Source: Paenibacillus sp. LS1 (GTDB taxonomy: Bacteria > Bacillota > Bacilli > Paenibacillales > Paenibacillaceae). Taken from it: a DNA stretch of 64,000 nt. The stretch is taken from the NCBI RefSeq assembly GCF_026013365.1, contig NZ_JAPDOE010000011.1, forward strand, positions 124,001 through 188,000, written 5' to 3'. A model generated the notes under the pieces. That model was given only the letters and a program-made list of their open reading frames with translations, was not told the origin of the DNA and did no database searches. Every line of letters begins with the position of its first letter. Within the stretch, counting starts at the first letter, position 1. Shown here one piece after another: positions 16,393 through 27,500 of this stretch. Made by a program: the position numbers and the translations under genes.

Positions 16393-19300
16393 ATGTTCAA
16401 AAAGTTATCACTCTGCCTGCTTGCTGCTTTGCTGACGTTGACGTCTGTGAGCTGGCCACACCTGCCGACCGTTTCCGCAGCTGCGGAGTACGCGGATATT
16501 TTTATTCCGAACGGCGGGGGTAAGATCATCAATCGGGAAGACATGTCTTCCTGGAACAATAACATTAAAAAGTTTGATGCGAACAGCTTTGGCATATTTG
16601 CCGCTGGCGCACCGGGAACTTCAACGAAGAAGAGCAATGTAGATGTACTGAATGCAAGCTATCTCAAAATGAGCTTACCTGGTCAGTTGGTTGCCAAGAT
16701 TTCGGTTGCTTCGAACCCAACACTTCGACGATTGGCCGAAGGTGGACAGGCCAGAATGCTCTTTAAGATTGGATCTATGGAGACTATGTTTGGTTTCAGT
16801 GGCGCAGTCTCTGTAAATATCAACGGTGTTTCGAAATTCGGTGTTAGCACCAATAGTTCAGTAAACTCATCATGGATCAGTTTTGGTCCCAACGATACGA
16901 TCGAGATAGACATTGGAGGAGGAGTTATTGAAAGTGCCAGTGATATTGAACTGTATTTCGCCGACATCACACCTCCTACATACAACGGCAATACACTGAC
17001 CCATACCGGGGCAGTTCGATTCAATGCCGATCCGGCAGTAAAAAAGAATGAGTTGTTCCTGAAGCAAGGGAGCAACCTCAACCTGGCGCTGAATTTCAGT
17101 GAGCCGGTATTTCCGTCGACTGCAGAGGATGCCTCTGACCGGATTGATGGCAAATTCAGCTTCATGCGTACCGAACTGTTCAGTAATCCGGGTGGAGACG
17201 GCTTCGATCCGTCCGTTTATTATCTAACGAGCGCAGACAGCGGATACAGTGACTTTGCGCAGGGTGGACTGGATCGGAACAGTCATGCACGCTCCACTTT
17301 TAACTTTCGTTATCAGGCTGCGTTAAATGATAGCACAGGTAACATTCCCATTGATCCGAAGCGCCTGATCGCGCCCTCCGAGGAGGACCGTCCAACATTA
17401 CTGGAACGGATGAATGCAGCAGGATTCAGTGATGGTGCGGGTAATCCCGTTGCAACTTTTAACGGTATTGGAACAGTTCCTTTTGCCGATAACGCGAATC
17501 CGGGCGGTACGTTCCGTACCATTATCGACGCACGTGTACCTCAGTACTCAGCATCCCGCAACGGCGTGCAGCCTGAAGTATTAACGGGACTTGTGCTGAA
17601 CAAGGGCGACGTTGTTGATTTTACCGTGTACCTCAACGAACAGGTGATCAGCGCGTTTACCCCGACGGAGGATACACGACTCAAGTTTGCCAACGGCTTG
17701 ACTGCAGCATATGTTGGCGGCCAGAACACAAATACATGGACGTTCCGTATGACAGTGCCAGACGGCAAAAGCATCGAAACGTCATTGCTGGAGACAGCTG
17801 CTTTGGAGCACGCCAGCAATCCTGGCGACGGGAAGGCGCTGACAGACTACGCCGGTAACGTGCTCACTGAGCCAGTCAAGAAGATTGATTGGGCTGGATT
17901 GTCTGTGGACAATACGGCACCTGAAGTGAATTTTGTCTATGAAAATCAGGACGGAGAAGTCATTCCCGAAGGACAATACGTAGGAAATGGATCATTCACG
18001 ATCAATGCATTCGATCCGGACTTGAACGGTCAGACGAGCAAAGGATTGTTCCGTCCAGGCAGTGGTTCAGGGCTCGTGTATTATGTACTGAACCAGAGTC
18101 CGAATGATCCCTTCGCTGGGCAAAACGACAACTTTGCCGCAGTGAAACGCTATTCCCTGACACAGAAGCAGCCTTCTGAAGAATTGTATACATCTGGTTT
18201 CCAGGATGTTGTACTGTCTACCGGACAGAATGGTGTGAGAGTAGAACTGCCAGATGATGGCACAGGTTTGAACGGGAACTGGTATTTGCATACATGGACT
18301 GCCGACATGAGTTGGGACTCGGCTCGTCAACGGATGCAATACGACAAAGGCAGCAACGAACGTGCAGCTTACCTTGCCCAACATCCGGATGCGACACCTG
18401 CCGAGCTGGAGGAATATTATCGCTCAAGCATTCTGCCGAATCTGTCCGATTACGGCAATACAGTACAGTGGCCTTTGGCCGATTTCAAACAAGATGATTC
18501 CAATTGGTCTTACCATGTTGGCCTGTTGAAGATTGACAATGACGATCCAACCGTCGAAGTTGCGAACATCGTGGACAATAACTCCGACAATGTGAAGATT
18601 ACGGTTAAGGCCGCTGATCCGACTTCTTCTATTAAAAATAACAAGGTGCAATACCAGTTCGTGGCCGTGGGCAAGAGCCCTGTCGCTTCCGGGTGGCAGG
18701 ATGCCGAGCTGAACGCACAAGGTGAAGCTGAGATATCAACATTGAATGATCCGGCGATCTCCAAAGGTGGACAATACGAGCTGCATGCCAAAGCCGAGGA
18801 TGTGGCAGGCCATTCAGCCACCGCCGAGCCAAAAGCAGTTGATGTGCTTGTCATCTCAACCAAGTTCAAAGCCTATCCGGGCACCTATGCGATCAATGAC
18901 GGACCCGACTTCACCGTAGCCGGTGTACCGATCGATACGATTGAATATCAATACAGTGAAAGTTCTGAACGTCCTGTGGGCAATAGCAAATGGGTTGCTT
19001 TTGAGGATGAACCGAAGGAAACGAAGTTGGGGGATGTACCCGCCGAGCGCTACAGCTTCCCTGCCGACAAAACGTTGAACGGGACCTGGTACGCCCATGT
19101 GCGCATCAAGCAGCAGGATACTGGACGTTTCTACTACTATTATCAGGAGTACAAATTCGACCATCTGCCACCTGTCACGAAATTCGGTTCGCAGGGTTAT
19201 CTGTATCCGATGCCAGAGCAGACGGTACAGATTGATGTGTCTGACACGTTGGTGGACTTTAACGGTGTTGCAGCCAAGAACATTCGTTACCAATGGATCA

Positions 19301-21558
19301 AAGTGGTTGACGGGCAAGACGAGAAGGAACCAGATCCGGAAGGCAAGGGCTGGAGCGTGTCGCCTGCGGATCGTTTGATCACTTTGCAGGTAGACAACAA
19401 AAAGGACAACGGTAATTATCGTCTGTACGTTCATGCCAGCGATAGCTTGGGTAACAGTAAGCTTTACCACACAAGTGGTCTGTTCTCCGTGTTCTATCTG
19501 AGCAGTGAACCACCTGTTGGTAGCGCGCGTTTGATTCGGACAGAAGGTCCAGGAGATGACGGGTACACCGCCATTATGGAACTGACGGTTGATGTGCCAG
19601 CACAGGAAGGTTACTTCTATTCCGTTTCCACCAACGGCGGAGACAATTGGAGCACTTGGCTTCCTTACACGAACTATGTTGGCGTTCCTGTTGATACGAA
19701 TGATTCAGGACAACTCAAGTCACAGGTTCGGGTTAAATTCAAAGGCTACTACGACAACATCAGCGATGTCGTAACACCTGAGATCCAGCTTCAGGATGCC
19801 CCTGCCTATGGGCTTGCTTCACTGGAGCAGATCATGCCGGTTCGTGGAGGCGAGAAGGTGCAGGATGGTGGGCAGAACGAAGGACAAGAGATCCTGTTCG
19901 ACCTCGTGGATGACAAGACCGTGAAGCCAACGAACAGCAACCCGGAAATGCCGGAAACGCTGGAGGCGAACAAACGGTTCAAAATATACCGCAACGGAAG
20001 CTACTCCTTCACCGTGAAGGATGGCAGCAATACAGCAACCGTGTTCATCGTGGTCTCCAACTTCGATGATACGCCGCCAATGGTGAATGTGAAGTATTCT
20101 ACGATTGCGGCAACGAATGGCACAGTTAAGGTAAGTCTGCAATCGAGTGAACCGATCCGCATCACCAATCTGCCGACGTCGTCCAAAACGTTCCGCGAGA
20201 ACGGAGAATTCACGTTTGAGTACGAAGATGCGGTTGGCTTTACGGGCAGTGTCACGGCAACGGTGAGCAACATCGATACCACGCCGCCGGAAGCAGATAT
20301 TGTCATGCACTACAACCATCCCGATCTCAAAGCGTTGATCCGCTACGGTAGTGGTACTGCTATCGTGGATAGCGCGGGTGACGGGTACAATGCAAACGGA
20401 GAATTTACTCATTTTGCAGCACCGACAACAGGTAACGTGATCGCGTCTAATCTGATCGTGGCGCAAGTGCTGCCGAAACAGGGACAGGTTCAGGATTACC
20501 AGGTTGTTTCCAATAGCTCAGGGACGAACCAATCCTCATTCGTTATGACTTCAGGCAGTAAAGCACGCTTCTCGCTGGCAGATGCCGCCGGGAATAATGC
20601 GAAGCTGGAGTCCGAAGCGATTACAACTCTCGTTGGATCGATCCCGGCTGTAGAAGAGATCACGATGGTTCGAGTGGACAACGACGGACAGATCATCGAT
20701 GACAGCAAGCTGGTGCAGATCGGCGATCAGGCTTACTCCAAAGGCAAAGTGCGTGTAGGTTTTGTGATGCCATCATCTGTAGTAGAAGGCAATACGATCT
20801 ATGCCGGGGCAACCCCTGTAGCGAGCTTTAGCGCCGACTACGCCAGCAATGGCGAGCATTCGATTTTACTTTCAGACGTACTTGGTAACAAGAAACAGGT
20901 TAACTTTACGATTGCGGGTCTGGATAACACGGCACCAACGATCCGTCTGAACAAAGCTTCCACCACGGTTCTGCAAAACAAACCAGGCTTCGATCTGGTC
21001 ACGGATCTGGGTGGATACACAGTGAGCGATAATCTCACATCTGGGGAGCAGATTCAAGTGACGGCTGCGGAGTACGTGCTGGAAGGCGGACAATACGTGG
21101 AGAAACCGCTGAACCTCACGGTGACGGGTAAACACACGATTCGTTATACGGCGAAGGACCAGCTCGGCAATGCAGGCTACGCCCTGCAAACGGTGTTTGT
21201 TCGTTCGACAGATGGTATGTTCGTTACGGCCAATGGTATTCCGTTGTCGGATACCGAATCCGAAACAGCAATCGTGAATACAGGTACGGTCACGTTCAAT
21301 GTGAACAACTTCCGCACGATTGAGACTGCTGGCGGAACCAAGCTGGAGAACGAACTCGGCACGTACGACATTTATTATTTCCCGGGTCTGGTGCGCGAAG
21401 GACAGATGAAATACATCGCGACCCGAGTGACCTATAAGGAACTGATCAGCAAAGACTTCAAGATTACACTGCCCAAAGCAGGATGGTACACCATCATTGT
21501 GCAAAATCAGGAGCGCGAACGCGTATACTCCACGCTGCTTGTTAATCGGGCCAATTAG
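16393..21558 (+). CDS. Giant secreted multi-domain Ig-like protein (1721 residues)
   Basis: Exported protein with a signal peptide (MFKKLSLCLLAALLTLTSVS, cleavage near VSAAA). The N-terminal 190 residues are a unique beta-rich domain. Afterwards come repeated beta-sandwich units marked by the linker DNTAPEV-type motifs seen in bacterial Ig-like domains: near residues 506 (DNTAPEVNF), 715 (DNDDPTVEV), 1224 (DDTPPMVNV), 1295 (DTTPPEADI) and 1510 (DNTAPTIRL). It lacks SLH, LPxTG and GW anchors, so it is either released or held by a partner. AAAGGGGAA precedes the ATG. The gaps to its neighbours are 21 bases on each side, so the three genes form one operon. No enzymatic motif is seen. Confidence 0.85.
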   Translation: MFKKLSLCLLAALLTLTSVSWPHLPTVSAAAEYADIFIPNGGGKIINREDMSSWNNNIKKFDANSFGIFAAGAPGTSTKKSNVDVLNASYLKMSLPGQLVAKISVASNPTLRRLAEGGQARMLFKIGSMETMFGFSGAVSVNINGVSKFGVSTNSSVNSSWISFGPNDTIEIDIGGGVIESASDIELYFADITPPTYNGNTLTHTGAVRFNADPAVKKNELFLKQGSNLNLALNFSEPVFPSTAEDASDRIDGKFSFMRTELFSNPGGDGFDPSVYYLTSADSGYSDFAQGGLDRNSHARSTFNFRYQAALNDSTGNIPIDPKRLIAPSEEDRPTLLERMNAAGFSDGAGNPVATFNGIGTVPFADNANPGGTFRTIIDARVPQYSASRNGVQPEVLTGLVLNKGDVVDFTVYLNEQVISAFTPTEDTRLKFANGLTAAYVGGQNTNTWTFRMTVPDGKSIETSLLETAALEHASNPGDGKALTDYAGNVLTEPVKKIDWAGLSVDNTAPEVNFVYENQDGEVIPEGQYVGNGSFTINAFDPDLNGQTSKGLFRPGSGSGLVYYVLNQSPNDPFAGQNDNFAAVKRYSLTQKQPSEELYTSGFQDVVLSTGQNGVRVELPDDGTGLNGNWYLHTWTADMSWDSARQRMQYDKGSNERAAYLAQHPDATPAELEEYYRSSILPNLSDYGNTVQWPLADFKQDDSNWSYHVGLLKIDNDDPTVEVANIVDNNSDNVKITVKAADPTSSIKNNKVQYQFVAVGKSPVASGWQDAELNAQGEAEISTLNDPAISKGGQYELHAKAEDVAGHSATAEPKAVDVLVISTKFKAYPGTYAINDGPDFTVAGVPIDTIEYQYSESSERPVGNSKWVAFEDEPKETKLGDVPAERYSFPADKTLNGTWYAHVRIKQQDTGRFYYYYQEYKFDHLPPVTKFGSQGYLYPMPEQTVQIDVSDTLVDFNGVAAKNIRYQWIKVVDGQDEKEPDPEGKGWSVSPADRLITLQVDNKKDNGNYRLYVHASDSLGNSKLYHTSGLFSVFYLSSEPPVGSARLIRTEGPGDDGYTAIMELTVDVPAQEGYFYSVSTNGGDNWSTWLPYTNYVGVPVDTNDSGQLKSQVRVKFKGYYDNISDVVTPEIQLQDAPAYGLASLEQIMPVRGGEKVQDGGQNEGQEILFDLVDDKTVKPTNSNPEMPETLEANKRFKIYRNGSYSFTVKDGSNTATVFIVVSNFDDTPPMVNVKYSTIAATNGTVKVSLQSSEPIRITNLPTSSKTFRENGEFTFEYEDAVGFTGSVTATVSNIDTTPPEADIVMHYNHPDLKALIRYGSGTAIVDSAGDGYNANGEFTHFAAPTTGNVIASNLIVAQVLPKQGQVQDYQVVSNSSGTNQSSFVMTSGSKARFSLADAAGNNAKLESEAITTLVGSIPAVEEITMVRVDNDGQIIDDSKLVQIGDQAYSKGKVRVGFVMPSSVVEGNTIYAGATPVASFSADYASNGEHSILLSDVLGNKKQVNFTIAGLDNTAPTIRLNKASTTVLQNKPGFDLVTDLGGYTVSDNLTSGEQIQVTAAEYVLEGGQYVEKPLNLTVTGKHTIRYTAKDQLGNAGYALQTVFVRSTDGMFVTANGIPLSDTESETAIVNTGTVTFNVNNFRTIETAGGTKLENELGTYDIYYFPGLVREGQMKYIATRVTYKELISKDFKITLPKAGWYTIIVQNQERERVYSTLLVNRAN

Positions 21559-21579
21559 AGAAACGGAAGGGGTTCACCC

Positions 21580-24500
21580 ATGCGACGGAACAAAATCATT
21601 CGGATAATCGCAACGTTGATGGCCATGGTCATGCTGATCAGCGTCTTGCCGCTTCACATCGCGGTAGCGGCCGTTTCCTCAGCGGGAACGACATCCATTA
21701 AGAACGGGTTTATCAAAGTAACAGTGGACAATGCAAGTGGGCGCTTCAGTATTCGTACTGAAGACGGCCAGCCAATCCGCAAAAAGGATAACGGCGTGGA
21801 TATGATCTTTGGTGGAGATAACCCGGAGACGTCGTTCACGACATTCCGCATCAACGGAACGGATCTGATCTTCGGTAATCCGTACAAAATGGCACCCAAC
21901 TGGACCTCGGAGGTTACACCTCCAAAGGTCGTTACGGGAAATGACGGTACCCAGAGTCTCGTGACCGTATGGACCGTTCAGGGCATTCGTATTAGCCAAG
22001 TGATCACTTTGCTTTTGAAGGAAGACAAGGATCAGGGCGGTAATGCGCGTGTTCAATATGTGGTGGAAAATACGACAAATGCCAAGGTAGAGATCGGGTC
22101 ACGTGTGTTGCTGGATACGTCGGTCGGCGGCAATGATGGCCCAGCCTTCCAGATCGGGCAGAATTATTCCGTTCCACTTACGGTGGAGCGCAAACTGGTT
22201 CACGAACCAGAGAAGCTCGGTTATGACAAAAACGTGGACGAGCAGGCGTACAATCTGCATAAGCTGCCACCTTACTGGGTGATGCGGGATAAGCTTGATC
22301 TGAGTAATCCGCTGGCGACGAATGTCATTGCCTATGGATTCAACAACTTGTTCGAGGGCGGTATTAACATTGTTGATGAAATGGTGGTAGGCCATTGGGC
22401 CAATCTCGCCGGAACGAAATGGGAATATGAACCGGACGAGAATCTTGATTTTACGCAGGATACAAATGACTACGGTACAGCCGATACGGCCGTGGCTTTC
22501 TATTGGGAGCCTGATACGGTTCAAGCTGGCGGCCAGCACTCGTATGAACTGGTATACGGCTTGGGCGAGATTGTATCCCCGGAGAAGGTATTCGATGTTC
22601 GTTTCCTGGATCCAACGCAGAAGCTGGAGACCAATGAGGAAGAGACGGGTTACGTGAATGACGGCGTGTTCGAAGTGAACACGGAGATCGAGAACCTGGA
22701 GATGTTTAACACCAACCATAGCCAGATCGATGTGACTCTGACACTGGAGAAAGGTCTGAGCTTTGTAGATGAGAACGGGAAGGAACTTAATGCAACGAGC
22801 CAGAAGCTTACCTTCCGCAAGGATGTTCCACCGGAACAAGCTGCACAGGGCATTGAATTTATCCCGTATAAACCGGGTGAGGTCGTCGCAGCCAAATGGC
22901 GAGTGAAGGGTACAGGCAAAGCCTGGCCTTCAACACGCCAGTATATGGTGACGGTGAGCAGCCCGGAGACAGAGAAAAAGCTGGAGACGGCTGCTCAAGA
23001 GAGCGAAGGGCTTCCGGAATCGGAAATTCGCGCAATCTATGAATCGTCAAGAGCAGGTTTTATTTTCCTGCCACCGGTTGGCGAATTAAGAGAGACATTG
23101 GTTTACGCCATGTCACCGGAGGAAGCGTACAGCAAGGACGAGAAGTACATCACGCTGAACGTGTCCAATATCGCTGCCTACAATGTCGGCAATGAAGCAA
23201 CGTCTACCGCTGCCAACTTTGACATGTATCTGGTGAACGTGAAGAACGGGGATCGTTACAAAGTGCCAGTGACCCGTTCCGTAACATCCCAGCCGCTAGG
23301 AAACGGGTTCGCGGGAGATTTGAAGCTGGTATATCGTGGCGGGGAAGAGGTGAAGGCGGACGGCACAACGCTTGAAGTGCTGAACGATGCGTTCTTGCCG
23401 CTTGGGGAATATGCCGTGCAAGTGGACTATCGGGACAAGTCAATTCCCGAGCTGGCCGAAGCGTTGAGCTTCAAGACCGACCAGACTTTTTCCATAACCG
23501 AGAACGAAGAGAACCGGGTTCGCAAAGCCGGAATTCTCGCTGTATATAAAACAAAACTGGACCTAAATGCAGGTGCTGGTGAGAAAGCGATGTTTGCCAG
23601 CGTGCTGCCGTGGACGTACGGTAACCTGACGGATACGCAGTTCAAAACAAAGCTGGATCAGGACCGGGCGAGACTGACTGCTGCCAAGCAGGAAATGGTA
23701 GCAGCTTCACGTAAGCTGGACCCTGCTCTGGATGTAGCTGGAGCCATCGATGCATCGGCTTCGCCGGTATATTCGGTCCAAACGTTCGAAAATGAAGCAG
23801 CCTTCGAAACGTTTAAAAAAGGACTTGATGATGATGCCGAGCAGGAGGTTGTTCTGGAAGTGCGCGGTAAGATCGTGCAATCCGGTACGGGTGCAAACGC
23901 CCAATATACGGTTCAATCGGATACTGAACCTGCGATTCTTAACAAGAGTGTAGCTTACAGCGGGAAAGACCTCACCATTTCAACAGGGAATTTCCCGCTG
24001 GCCAAAGATATAAGAGCAAATACGGATACGCCGTTCTTGCAGACTCTCTTTGTGGGTGGCGACGGTACCTTAAGTGTGGCGAATAGCGGTTTCGTATTCC
24101 ATTCTGGTGAATGGACCGTTGATTTCTACAACGGATTCGATAAGTCACTCGGAACGGAATCGAAGCTGACGGATGAAGAGCAGGCATGGGAGGAAGGACG
24201 TAATCCGGCAGACCCTACCCTGAATGGAACTCTGACTTGGGCTAACGGTATGCTGGGCGATGCGCTCAATCCTTACCGAAATCTGCTTGTCTCCTATGTG
24301 TACTTTAATAAACATACGTTGTTTTCAACACCTACCTTCTCGCTGAACGGCTTTGGGTTGAAACTCAATGACTTCGTACTGCGGCAAGATGGTGTGTCCT
24401 TCGGTGGTGCAATGAAGATGTTTATTGTTAATGGGGAAGTAAGCAACGTTATGTTCAACCAATCGGGCTTCGTGGGCATCGATTCCTCACTGGCGTTTGA

Positions 24501-27500
24501 ACTGGATAATAGAATTGGTTTGTTCAAACCGGACTCCGAGGATAGCGTAAAGGGTGGTATCAATGTTACGCACTATAAAGACCCGAACAAACACGGCGTC
24601 ATGAATTCGTACGGCGTTAACTTCGAGGCCAAACTGGAGAACTTGTTCTCCATTAGTGCGGAGCTTGCCTTTAAACGGGTTCCCGACGGACGGATTATTC
24701 CAGACGTCATTGCTTTTGGATCGGACCTTCCAGATCCGGGCATCATGATCAATCCGGCTACCAAAATCTCAAGTATTCGCGGCGCCATCCGTGAACTTGC
24801 GATGACGATTGCGGGTGGTACCGAGCGCTTGCCGCTGACGCTGGAGGCAGGCATTGACATGGAGCTGGGACAGAAGCCAGCTGTTTTCTCAGGTAGTGTA
24901 GACCTTACGCTCAAAGCTACCGGATTCAAAGTGGTGGGCAAACTCGGCTTTGGTGAAGGCAGCAAAGTCATCCCGATGTTGACGGAAGCGCTTGTCCAGA
25001 CCCAATGGGCCAGCCCGATGTTTATCCGAGCCAGGGCACAGATTGATGTCGGTGGATGGGATATCATCGTGGGCAGTGCCAGCCTGTTTATCGGCGAGAA
25101 CCTGGAGAAGGGACGAGTTGATTTTGAAGGCATGGTCAGCTCCAAAATACAGATACCAAGTTCAGTGCCGGTTGTCGGCGGTTTAGGATTTGGAACCCGT
25201 GCAGGCGTGAATAACGATGAACTGTGGGCAGGGATTTCCTTGTTATTCCTCACCTTGGGCATCAAATATTACTGGGGCGGCGGCATCTCGTTTATGACCG
25301 ATGGATCGGCATTGGATAACGAGGCACTCGCACACCTGTCGATTAATGATCCAGAGCAGGGTCCGCGCCTGTTACAGATCGGAACGGGAATAGAGACGCT
25401 TGCGACCTCATGGGAGAATGAGGAGCCTGAGCGTTACGAGATTCGGTATACCGCCGTTGGGGACGGTATTGATATGATCGAGGATAGCTCGCAAAATCTT
25501 GGTATTGGCGGCATTCGTACGTCCAATGGAGGGAAAATGCATGTGATCCCGATGAGCGGAGTGACTGGGGATGCGCTCCTTGAATTGGAGTATTTTACAA
25601 CAACCAGACCTACCCTGACTCTGAAGCGTGACGACGGAAGCACGTATGATATCGTGTACGGAGAAGCAACCGATCGGAACGCAACGGCGTTTGAACAGAT
25701 TATCAAAGCACCTAAAGAAGGCGATCTGAAGAGCGATGGTACAACAGTGACCAAAAAAGAAGAGCTTCAGGGAACCGATATCCGTCGGATCTATGTTGCG
25801 ATTCCACAAGACGATGCAAAAACGGGAAGCTGGACGCTGACGTCCAGTCAATCGGTCAAGTCCAAGCTGATGAACATCCCGGTACTACCGGAGCTGTCTT
25901 CGACGGAACTTGCGGTAGATCCACAGGATGCGGACCAATTCACAGCAACCTGGACCGTGGACAACGCTTCGCCGGGTGATACGGTTGATCTGTATCTGTC
26001 TTCGGACCGTTTGCAGGCAACACCTACACCGGATGAATCGGTTGATCCAGGGATCATGATTGCCAAAGGCATCGAGATTGAAAGTGCCGATATTGGTGCT
26101 GACGGTCGTGCATCCGGCGAGATGACCTTTGACGTGAAGCAGATTGCGTATCTCGGCGGAGCAGACCTTCGTGGTTTTCTGCAACAAGGGACATATTATC
26201 TGCGTACGGAACTGAAAACGGACATGGCATTCTCTGTCTTATCTTCACAAGAAGGGTATACGCTCGTAGATCCGTTTGCTCCGAACGCGGTGCCAGAAGT
26301 GGAAACGAGAAGCATAGGTAACGGGCAGTTTGAGGTAGCTTTCCCGGCGATTACCAAAACAGCTGAAGAAGAAGCGGAGGAGTTCACATACATCTTGACC
26401 GCATCGGACGAACAAGGAGATCTGTATGATCCGTTCGGCGAAGAAGGATACAGTGAATCCGACTTGAAAGCTACGCTCAAGGATGGCAAGTATCATGTGA
26501 CCGTGGGTGGATGGAATGCATTGGGGACGCCTAAGCTGGGTGCGGACGGCAAAATGCTGCGTAATGCAGACGGCACCATTGCCATGGAGGATAAAGAGGT
26601 ACGCCATTCCGGCCTGGAGCCGGGCAAATCGTATCGTATGGGCGTTACGGTTGCACGCAAACCGGCTTCCGATGAGCAAGCGAATCTTCGTTTATCCACA
26701 ACGACGTATAGCGGGTCTAAGCTGCTTCCTGCCCCTACAGGGCCAGTGCTTTCGCTCGATAACAAACAAGTGGTCAACAACAAATACGAGGTGGTTACAA
26801 GTTCGAATCAGGTGACCGTGAACGTGGCTTCGAATCAGTCGAACGTTGTTGTAGAGGCTTCGACGGACGATGGTTCGCTCGGCACCACTAACCTTGCAAC
26901 AACAGACAAGCTGAAGTTCAACTTTGAGGTGGATGGTGTATATGCAGTCCAGCTCAAAGCTCGCAATACCAGCACAGGGGATACGTCAGTCACGATGCTG
27001 TATGTCACGATTGATACGACGGCTCCGATGATCTATCTGGATTCGCCTTCACAAGGCGAACGGGCACAGGGAGGCGTTGCGCTCGTACAGGGTACAACGA
27101 TGACCGACGCCCAAGTGACAGTTACGGATGCCGATAGTGATCAAGAATTGGCACAGTTCAAACCGGACGAGAACGGAGTCTTTAAACATGAGGTGCCGAT
27201 TGATGTGAACCGCATGAAGACCCGTCTACGAATTAAAACCGAGGACGCGGCAGGCAATGTGAACTCTGCCGTTGTTGAGGTGCTGAACGGCGACTTCAAG
27301 CTGCCGCGCAGACTGAAACTGGTTATGCCGGAAGAACTTGTTGCCGGTGGAGAACAAGCTGCGGTTCAGACTTATGTGGAGTATACGGATGGGACTCGTG
27401 AACTGGCAGACAACGACAGCATCACCTACAGTGTGGTTATGGGTGAAGCGAATGCAGCCGTTCAAGATGATGGTCTTCTCGACGGAAAACGTGTTGGAGC

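Noticed and set aside
18067..21504. Minus-strand frames of 100-215 codons opposite the giant genes
   Set aside because: Shadows of two confident giant coding regions with continuous signal, domain repeats and SLH ends.
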